This document shows, piece by piece, positions 7,930-12,931 of a stretch of 17,675 nucleotides of DNA. Within the stretch, counting starts at the first letter, position 1. Every line of letters begins with the position of its first letter. Source of the DNA: Bacteroidota bacterium (GTDB taxonomy: Bacteria; Bacteroidota; Bacteroidia; Bacteroidales; VadinHA17). The position numbers and the translations under genes were made by a program. Where the stretch lies: the NCBI GenBank assembly GCA_030593185.1, contig JAUVHQ010000014.1, positions 1 through 17,675 on the forward strand, read 5' to 3'. The notes under the pieces are model-generated. The model worked only from the letters and a program-made list of their open reading frames with translations, did no database searches and was not told the DNA's origin.

Positions 7930-7981
7930 CCCTGTGAAACAGCAACTTCGTTGCTCCCCGCTATGCGGGGGTTTCACTGGG
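7930..7981. repeat. Three-way-junction inverted repeat
   Basis: The outer arms CCCTGTGAAAC (7930-7940) and GTTTCACTGGG (7971-7981) pair at 10 of 11 positions. They enclose two abutting perfect hairpins: AGCAAC-TTC-GTTGCT (7941-7955) and CCCCGC-TAT-GCGGGG (7956-7970). No base is left unpaired between the three stems. No T-run follows, so it is not a classical terminator. It resembles composite REP/BIME elements. Confidence 0.8.
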
Positions 7982-7984
7982 TGA

Positions 7985-8024
7985 ACCCCGTGACATGCGA
8001 CAAAGGAGCATATTTCACCGGGGT
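7985..8024. repeat. Imperfect hairpin next to the three-way junction
   Basis: ACCCCGTGA (7985-7993) pairs with TCACCGGGGT (8015-8024) apart from one bulged C. An inner ATGC/GCAT pair (7995-7998 with 8008-8011) extends the stem. It lies 4 bases from the three-way junction and leads directly into the GTCATT array. Confidence 0.55.
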
Positions 8025-8131
8025 CATTAAAGATGTCATTAGGTAGTCATTGAAGAGGTCATTAGGTGGTCATTGAAGAGGTCATTAGGTGGTCATTGAA
8101 GAGGTCATTAGGTGGTCATTAGGTAGTCATT
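8023..8131. repeat. GTCATT tandem array, about 11.5-bp period
   Basis: Ten GTCATT hexamers start at 8023, 8035, 8046, 8058, 8069, 8081, 8092, 8104, 8115 and 8126. Spacing alternates 12 and 11 bp, with 11 at the end. The larger unit is 23 bp (AGGTGGTCATT followed by GAAGAGGTCATT), present three times, and single 11-bp units follow. The period is not a multiple of three, so it is not coding. There are no unique spacers, so it is not a CRISPR array. Confidence 0.85.
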
Positions 8132-8141
8132 AAGAAAAGAT

Positions 8142-8189
8142 AATCACGTGATTAATCACGGCATTAATCACGTGATTAATAACGTTATT
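8142..8189. repeat. Four tandem 12-bp palindromes
   Basis: Consecutive 12-mers read AATCACGTGATT, AATCACGGCATT, AATCACGTGATT and AATAACGTTATT. The first, third and fourth are perfect palindromes and the second is degenerate. Including flanks, ATTAATCACGTGATTAAT (8163-8180) is an 18-bp perfect palindrome. This looks like stacked binding sites for a dimeric protein, or a structural repeat. Confidence 0.8.
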
Positions 8190-8198
8190 ATTTTGTTT

Positions 8199-8220
8199 AG
8201 GTAGTCAGTAGGTTGTGATT
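8199..8220. repeat. Two diverged 11-bp units after the palindromes
   Basis: AGGTAGTCAGT and AGGTTGTGATT are degenerate copies of the AGGTGGTCATT unit found upstream. The 12-bp palindrome array therefore sits inside a longer 11-bp repeat tract. Confidence 0.55.
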
Positions 8221-8247
8221 ATAACAGCGAAGCGAATGACAATAAAT

Positions 8248-8269
8248 GATGCGAGCGATAGCGAGCATC
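8248..8269. repeat. REP-like short inverted repeat
   Basis: GATGC and GCATC arms (5 bp) flank a 12-base GAGCGATAGCGA centre that repeats GCGA. It is the last repeat before the rfaE1 promoter. A structural role is possible but not shown. Confidence 0.4.
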
Positions 8270-8274
8270 TTTAA

Positions 8275-8304
8275 TTGAAAATAAATCATAAAAACTTATC
8301 TTTG
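8275..8304 (+). promoter_or_regulatory. Promoter of rfaE1
   Basis: TTG at 8275-8277 and TATCTTTG at 8297-8304 are separated by 19 bp, matching the Bacteroidota -33/-7 arrangement. Transcription would start near 8311, about 20 bases before ATG 8332. It is the best promoter match in the window. Confidence 0.6.
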
Positions 8305-8331
8305 ATAATTGTTAATTAAGAAACAGCATTC

Positions 8332-9333
8332 ATGGTAAACAGTTTACAGGTCAGGAAGCTTTTTAAAAATTTCACATCCTACAGGGTGCTTATTGTTGGT
8401 GATGTGATGATAGACTCCTACATGTTTGGTAAGGTGGAAAGGATTTCACCCGAAGCTCCAATTCCCATTGTAACTAGTACTCATAAAGAAAACCGGCTTG
8501 GCGGGGCGGCAAATGTTGCCCTGAATATTAAATCGCTTGGTGCCACTCCCCTCTTATGTTCAGTTATCGGGAATGACGAAAAAGCTGATGTGTTACTTGA
8601 AAGACTGGATGTACAGGGAATTTCCCCTGAGGGACTGGTGCAAACAATAAAAAGAAAAACAACAGTAAAAACAAGGGTTATCAGTCAGCATCAACATCTG
8701 CTCAGGGTTGATGAGGAGGAAAACACTCCTTTATCAGCATCATTGGAAAAGAGACTGTTAGAAGTAATTTACAAAACACTCTCCCAATCGATAGATGCTG
8801 TGATCTTTGAAGACTATGATAAGGGAGTTATTACTCCGTCCATTATTAAACACACTACCGAACTTGCCAACGAATACAATATATCCGTCCTGGTTGATCC
8901 GAAAAAAAGGAATTACCATCAATACAAAAACATAACACTTTTCAAACCAAACTTCAGGGAACTGGTTGAAGGTTCAAAGACCGATCTTGACAAGTCAGAT
9001 CATGATAAGCAGTTTATATTGGCAAAAAAGCTACATAGGGAAAGAAATATTGACCTTATTATGATCACACTTTCAGAAGCCGGAGTATTCATCAGTGACG
9101 GCGAATCATATTCAACCATTCCCGCAGAGGTAAGAGAGATTACGGATGTTTCCGGTGCAGGTGATACATTGATCGCCACTGCAAGTCTGTGCTGTGCAGC
9201 AGGATTAACACCCTTTGATATTGCCAGTATTTCTAACCTGGCAGGCGGGTTGGTATGTGAAAAATCGGGCGTTGTTCCGGTAAACCGTGACGACCTGATG
9301 GAAGAGATGCTGATAAGATTGGGCAACGATTAG
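8332..9333 (+). CDS. rfaE1: D-glycero-beta-D-manno-heptose-7-phosphate kinase (RfaE domain I type)
   Basis: PfkB-family sugar kinase that phosphorylates heptose 7-phosphate at C1, a step toward ADP-heptose for lipopolysaccharide core. The 333-residue product has the RfaE opening VGDVMIDSYMFGKVERISPE (22-41), LGGAANVA (56-63) and the PfkB signature DVSGAGDT (272-279) with catalytic D278. Length equals the kinase domain of E. coli HldE only. The adenylyltransferase half is absent and should be a separate gene elsewhere. ATG 8332 follows a good promoter with no Shine-Dalgarno. It stands alone: a repeat block lies upstream and a terminator-like hairpin downstream. Family is certain; exact heptose specificity is inferred. 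Confidence 0.9.
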   Translation: MVNSLQVRKLFKNFTSYRVLIVGDVMIDSYMFGKVERISPEAPIPIVTSTHKENRLGGAANVALNIKSLGATPLLCSVIGNDEKADVLLERLDVQGISPEGLVQTIKRKTTVKTRVISQHQHLLRVDEEENTPLSASLEKRLLEVIYKTLSQSIDAVIFEDYDKGVITPSIIKHTTELANEYNISVLVDPKKRNYHQYKNITLFKPNFRELVEGSKTDLDKSDHDKQFILAKKLHRERNIDLIMITLSEAGVFISDGESYSTIPAEVREITDVSGAGDTLIATASLCCAAGLTPFDIASISNLAGGLVCEKSGVVPVNRDDLMEEMLIRLGND

Positions 9334-9384
9334 CTGACGGATTTCCCAAAAACAAAAGCCGGCACTTCCGTATCAGCTTTTTTT
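9333..9384 (+). terminator. Terminator-like hairpin after rfaE1
   Basis: GCTGACGGA beginning at the rfaE1 stop pairs with TCCGTATCAGC (9367-9377) with a two-base bulge, and seven T residues follow. It may end rfaE1 transcription. It lies just beyond the 3' end of the opposing tRNA gene. Confidence 0.45.
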
Positions 9385-9392
9385 CATTTTTG

Positions 9393-9466
9393 TCGGGGTG
9401 GCGGGACTTGAACCCACGACCTCGTCGTCCCGAACGACGCGCGCTACCGGGCTGCGCTACACCCCG
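9393..9466 (-). tRNA. tRNA-Pro (anticodon CGG)
   Basis: The minus strand folds as a 74-base cloverleaf. The acceptor stem is CGGGGTG/CACCCCG with discriminator A. The D-arm is GCGC/GCGC, and the anticodon stem CGTCG/CGACG encloses the loop TTCGGGA. The T-arm is GTGGG-TTCAAGT-CCCGC. The anticodon CGG reads CCG proline codons. CCA is not encoded (CAA follows the discriminator on that strand), so it would be added enzymatically. Confidence 0.96.
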
Positions 9467-9657
9467 TATTTAAGTCAACTATTTATAACATTCTTTTATA
9501 CTGCGAAAGTAGAAAATATTATGATTTCTTCTAAAATCTTTAGATATTTTATTTTTAATCATAAAGATGATTAGAAGATGGCCTATGAAAGTATTATTGA
9601 ACGCAAATGGGCAAAAAAGAATCGGACATATACCATGGTAAAAAAAATAGCTTTGAT
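9467..9657. other. Spacer between tRNA-Pro and the DprA-like gene
   Basis: AT-rich sequence with the putative tRNA promoter. Two overlapping plus-strand mini-ORFs of 27-28 codons near 9575-9663 have no recognisable content. No terminator hairpin is seen for the minus-strand DprA-like gene. Confidence 0.5.
9504..9511 (-). promoter_or_regulatory. Candidate -7 element for tRNA-Pro
   Basis: On the minus strand TACTTTCG differs from TAnnTTTG at one base. It lies about 38 bases upstream of the mature tRNA 5' end, which is a reasonable leader. Confidence 0.35.
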
Positions 9658-10797
9658 TTAATCAAATAATTTTTTCTGATTTTGGATATTGTTTTTTAAT
9701 GTAAAACGCAATGGTTTTTTATTCAAAGTTTCTACCTCTTTATGCGTTTTTAAAAAATCCCTTAATTTCTTTTCAGAAATATTCAAATTGAATTTTTTTA
9801 TTATGTCTTTTACCGTATACTCGCCATTTTTCAGAAGCTCTATGATCTTTTTTTTATAGTCAGCCGTTGGTTCATTCACAGATGAAAACAGGTCTATATT
9901 TTCAACAGGAACATAACCTTCAATTGTTTTGCCATTGAAATCTATTGGGATTGCCCCTTTCTGAATGAGTAAACAATTGGCATTCTTTTCAGAATCATCC
10001 GGTTTTCGTACAAATATTTTTCTATTCTTTCTTAACCCATCTATAACTCCTGACCATGTACCCCCTTTATCAGAGGACTCCGCAACATAGATTTCGGCTG
10101 CTAACCCGTAAATGATGGGATTTCGTGCCATGGCTAACTCGACTTTCCATGGGGCTTTGGGAAAGAATGTGCTCAGTACCAACACATCACCGTTTACAAT
10201 TTGCTTATAATATTTTTTATATCCGGAACCAAAGGTCATAATGCCTTGTGGCAGGACAATAATACTTTGACCTTTATATTTTATAGCAGAATCCAGTGCC
10301 TGTTTATCAACACCTTTTGCAAATCCGCTTACAACAACCTTGTATTCCTTACTGGCCAGTTTTGCAATATTGTCGGTGAATTGGAGGGATATTTCTGATG
10401 TAATCCGGGAACCGACAATTGCTATGGATTTCTCCTGCATTATTTGCTTGTTCCCTTTTACATAAAGCAGAGCCGGAGCATGTGCAACCTTAAGATTATC
10501 TTTTAATGTTTTTGAATATTCAGAAGAGGTGATGGGAATGATTTCATAACCCTCATTAAGCAGAGATTCTGCTAAAAATGCAGTATTTGCCAATTCGGAC
10601 TTTGCCTTTTTTAAATCCTCAATTTCTTTGTATTCCAAACCATAATTATTTTTCCAGTCGTTCTCAGATAACTGAAAAAAGTCCTCTGGCGATAGCTTAT
10701 TTTCATGATAAAAATTAATGATGAGGTTGTTTATTTTTAAATTACCCCATTTCGGCAAATGTGCCAACACGATCCAATATGCTGCATCTTTGTTCAT
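9658..10797 (-). CDS. DprA/SMF-family DNA-processing-like protein
   Basis: DprA proteins bind single-stranded DNA and load RecA. Related Rossmann-fold (SLOG-type) members also occur in conflict systems. This 379-residue product has an alpha-helical N-terminal region (1-100) and then the SMF Rossmann core: IVGSR at 127-131 and SGFAKGVD at 157-164. IIVLPQGIMTF follows, then LAMARNPIIYGLA in place of the usual RNRIIAGLS. A winged-helix-like tail (about 320-365) includes YTVKDIIKKFNL. The core departs from canonical DprA: SGFAKG replaces SGLARG, and the usual AH after D is QA. It may therefore be a specialised paralogue rather than the competence protein. ATG 10797 overlaps the RecQ-remnant stop as ATGA and is preceded by AGGAGG, so the two are translationally coupled. 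No partner gene follows downstream. Confidence 0.82.
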   Translation of the reverse strand: MNKDAAYWIVLAHLPKWGNLKINNLIINFYHENKLSPEDFFQLSENDWKNNYGLEYKEIEDLKKAKSELANTAFLAESLLNEGYEIIPITSSEYSKTLKDNLKVAHAPALLYVKGNKQIMQEKSIAIVGSRITSEISLQFTDNIAKLASKEYKVVVSGFAKGVDKQALDSAIKYKGQSIIVLPQGIMTFGSGYKKYYKQIVNGDVLVLSTFFPKAPWKVELAMARNPIIYGLAAEIYVAESSDKGGTWSGVIDGLRKNRKIFVRKPDDSEKNANCLLIQKGAIPIDFNGKTIEGYVPVENIDLFSSVNEPTADYKKKIIELLKNGEYTVKDIIKKFNLNISEKKLRDFLKTHKEVETLNKKPLRFTLKNNIQNQKKLFD

Positions 10798-11180
10798 TTT
10801 AAATCTCCTCCTAAAGTTCTGGCGATAACCAGCGGTGCAATATAGAGGATTTTGAGTTTCCCGTCTTTTGCTTCACTGATAATTTGAGAATTTTCTTCCA
10901 GAGTCTGTTCACTATTTATACATTTGGCTGCAATACCAAGACTATTCAGGTTTTTAACCTGATCGCGCATTAAGGCAATTAAAGGGGAGAAAATAACCGT
11001 GGTTCCTTTAAATAGAATGGCAGGAAACTGAAAGCACAAAGATTTCCCAAATCCTGTCTTTTCGATAAGCAATACCCGTTCGCCTTCCAGAATTTTTTCA
11101 ATGGTTTCCCATTGCTTATCATAAAATCGGTCAATATTAAAGGTGCGTTTTAATAAGGTTTCTGCCTCCTGCCTGTTCAT
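10794..11180 (-). pseudogene. RecQ-type helicase, N-terminal remnant (128 aa)
   Basis: RecQ helicases are several hundred residues long; this ORF has only 128. Residues 1-116 match the RecQ start: helix LLKRTFNIDRF with a Q-motif region, Walker A KTGFGKSLCFQFPA (41-54), motif Ia FSPLIALMRDQV (64-75), and KILYIAP (110-116). In RecQ this last motif should continue PERL. Instead the frame ends with LVIARTLGGDLK. The Walker B DEAH box, the whole second RecA domain and any C-terminal domains are missing, so it cannot be a working helicase. The frame stays open and overlaps the DprA-like start as ATGA, as a former intact neighbour would. An in-frame internal deletion is the simplest reading; a functional short protein cannot be excluded. 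Confidence 0.8.
10805..10812 (-). promoter_or_regulatory. Strong Shine-Dalgarno for the DprA-like gene
   Basis: The minus strand reads AGGAGGAG; AGGAGG ends 9 bases before ATG 10797. It lies inside the last codons of the RecQ-like ORF. The other genes of this window lack such a site, in line with Bacteroidota habits. Confidence 0.6.
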
Positions 11181-11680
11181 AGTTTAGCATTTACTGACTC
11201 TCTTGCTTTTCATTTTAATTCGTTTAAAATCTTTTAAGCATAGCCATTAAGTTGGTTCTCCGTATATAGTTTATTCTGATAAAGTTTGTTTATGCAGCTA
11301 AGATTACAAAATAATTTGCATAATGGCTAATTATAAGATTTTTAATACAGCCAGAAAGTAATAAATACATAAATATTGGCTGCATTATAACTTTTATATG
11401 CAGCCAGAAAAGTAAAAACAGTAAGGGTTTTACCTGGATATTCCGCCCGTACCTGTTGATAATTAGTGATTTTTATCGATTTACGGTTGATGAAAAGTTC
11501 GAGCTTCGTTCAAAAGTTTGCGACAAATACAAAAAGACATGCTCTGAAATGCAATACAATCACCAGATTTTTGGCATTGTTTTTGGTCTATGCAACAGGT
11601 ATTCTATGAAAATACCATGGAATCGTTTTCTAAATAACAAAATCATTTATAAAACCATTTGTAACATAAAACTTATTATA
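11181..11680. other. Divergent intergenic region, RecQ remnant / serpin
   Basis: No gene is supported. A reading frame open from TTG 11456 runs into the serpin, but it encodes an unrecognisable stretch before the signal peptide and is taken as untranslated. The region carries the CAGCCA/TGGCTG repeat set at 11293-11415. No exact TAnnTTTG was found on either strand. Confidence 0.55.
11293..11415. repeat. CAGCCA / TGGCTG repeats at 53-bp spacing
   Basis: CAGC motifs start at 11295 (CAGCTA), 11348 (CAGCCA) and 11401 (CAGCCA), exactly 53 bp apart. The latter two continue as AGAAAGTAA and AGAAAAGTAA after the shared CAGCC. GGCT occurs at the same place between them in both intervals (11325 and 11378). 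GGCTGCAT (11378-11385) and ATGCAGCC (11398-11405) form a perfect 8-bp inverted repeat. This is operator-like or a decayed tandem repeat. Confidence 0.55.
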
Positions 11681-12931
11681 ATGAAAGCTATAAAATTCGT
11701 AATCCCAGCCATCGTTATTTTACTTCTTGGCTATTCCTGTGAGAAAACCAAAGTTGAAGAATCCGGACCAAAGGAAATTAATCTAACTCAGAAAGGAAAA
11801 ATACTGGTTGATTCGGATAACCTGTTTGGAATAAACCTGTTTAAAGAAGTATTGAAATCGGAAGAGCCCGAAAAAAACGTGATGATCTCTCCCTTAAGTG
11901 TTTCCCTGGCTCTTGCCATGACCTATAATGGAGCCGACGGGGATACAAAAGAAGCAATGGAAAAAACCCTTGAGTTAAGCGGGTTTACTATCGATGAGAT
12001 CAATGAAAATTATAAAATGTTGATCGGTGCTCTGGCAAGTGTCGATCCGAAGGTTTTGATGAGTATTGCCAACTCCATCTGGTACAAACAAACCTTTGAA
12101 GTAGAGCAGGATTTCATAAATGTTAATCAAAACTACTTTTATGCTGAGGTCTCACCCCTGGATTTTCTTGATCCTGAAGCCGTTAATACCATCAACAACT
12201 GGGTTGCCGATAAGACCAATGATAAGATCACGGAGATCCTTGATTACATACCTGCCAGTGCAGTAATGTATCTCATTAACGCGATATATTTTAAAGGAAT
12301 ATGGAAATATGAGTTTGATGAGTCCGGCACTGAAGAAAAGCCATTCTATTTAAGCAATGGAACTACAAAGGATGTTCCCATGATGGTTCAGGAAGGATCA
12401 TTCAATTATTTATCAAACGATATTATACAGGCAGTGGAAATGCCATATGGCGCCGGCAATTACAGCATGATTATTCTGCTTCCCCAATATAATAAAACCC
12501 TGGATGATATCATTGACCAGTTAAGCAATGAAAACTGGAACAGGTGGTTAAGTGAGTTTTATGAAGCAGGAAAAGTGCAGATTCATTTGCCAAAATTTAA
12601 ATTTGAGTATGAAGATTCACTAAATAATGAACTCATTAACTTGGGTATGGGAATTGCTTTTGACCCTTATAATGCTGATTTTTCAAAGATAAATCCTAAC
12701 CGGCAGTTGTTTATCTCAAGGGTAATACACAAAACTTTTATCGAGGTAAACGAGGAAGGAACAGAAGCTGCAGCAGTTACGCTTGTTGAAATGATGGAGA
12801 CCAGTGCCGGAGGAGGAGAAACTTTTATTCCTTTCTATGTTAATCAACCTTTTATTTTCGTAATAAAGGAGAAATACACCAATTCCATAATTTTTATAGG
12901 CAAAGTAATGGAGCCTGATTATGAGGATTGA
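11681..12931 (+). CDS. Serpin family serine protease inhibitor, predicted lipoprotein
   Basis: Serpins trap target proteases by cleavage of a reactive loop followed by insertion into a beta sheet. The 416-residue product starts with a lipoprotein signal peptide ending LLLGYSC, with C20 as the likely lipidated residue. It would therefore be anchored outside the inner membrane. Serpin motifs follow: NVMISPLSVSLALAMTYNGA, INAIYFKGIWKYEFD, VEMPYGAGNYSMIILLP and the reactive-loop hinge EEGTEAAAVT near the C-terminus. The loop ends before NQPFIFVIKE. The Gly-Thr-Glu-Ala-Ala-Ala hinge is the inhibitory type. Counting as in alpha-1-antitrypsin places Thr-Ser near P1-P1', but the glycine-rich loop (SAGGGE) is longer, so the bait residue is uncertain. 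The start is set by the signal peptide. Its last 13 bp overlap the convergent helicase gene. Confidence 0.92.
   Translation: MKAIKFVIPAIVILLLGYSCEKTKVEESGPKEINLTQKGKILVDSDNLFGINLFKEVLKSEEPEKNVMISPLSVSLALAMTYNGADGDTKEAMEKTLELSGFTIDEINENYKMLIGALASVDPKVLMSIANSIWYKQTFEVEQDFINVNQNYFYAEVSPLDFLDPEAVNTINNWVADKTNDKITEILDYIPASAVMYLINAIYFKGIWKYEFDESGTEEKPFYLSNGTTKDVPMMVQEGSFNYLSNDIIQAVEMPYGAGNYSMIILLPQYNKTLDDIIDQLSNENWNRWLSEFYEAGKVQIHLPKFKFEYEDSLNNELINLGMGIAFDPYNADFSKINPNRQLFISRVIHKTFIEVNEEGTEAAAVTLVEMMETSAGGGETFIPFYVNQPFIFVIKEKYTNSIIFIGKVMEPDYED

Noticed and set aside
8023..8131. Possible CRISPR array
   Set aside because: The 23-bp units are directly tandem with no unique spacers, and no cas gene is present.
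9393..9466. tRNA-Pro as attachment site for a DprA/RecQ island
   Set aside because: Integration usually uses the tRNA 3' end. That end faces rfaE1, whereas the accessory genes lie on the 5' side. No integrase and no duplicated tRNA 3' segment was found.
9575..9663. Overlapping 27-28 codon plus-strand mini-ORFs
   Set aside because: No promoter, no Shine-Dalgarno and no recognisable motif. Such ORFs are expected by chance in AT-rich sequence.
11456..11680. 75-codon N-terminal extension of the serpin from a TTG start
   Set aside because: It would bury the lipoprotein signal peptide that begins at ATG 11681, and its sequence has no recognisable content.
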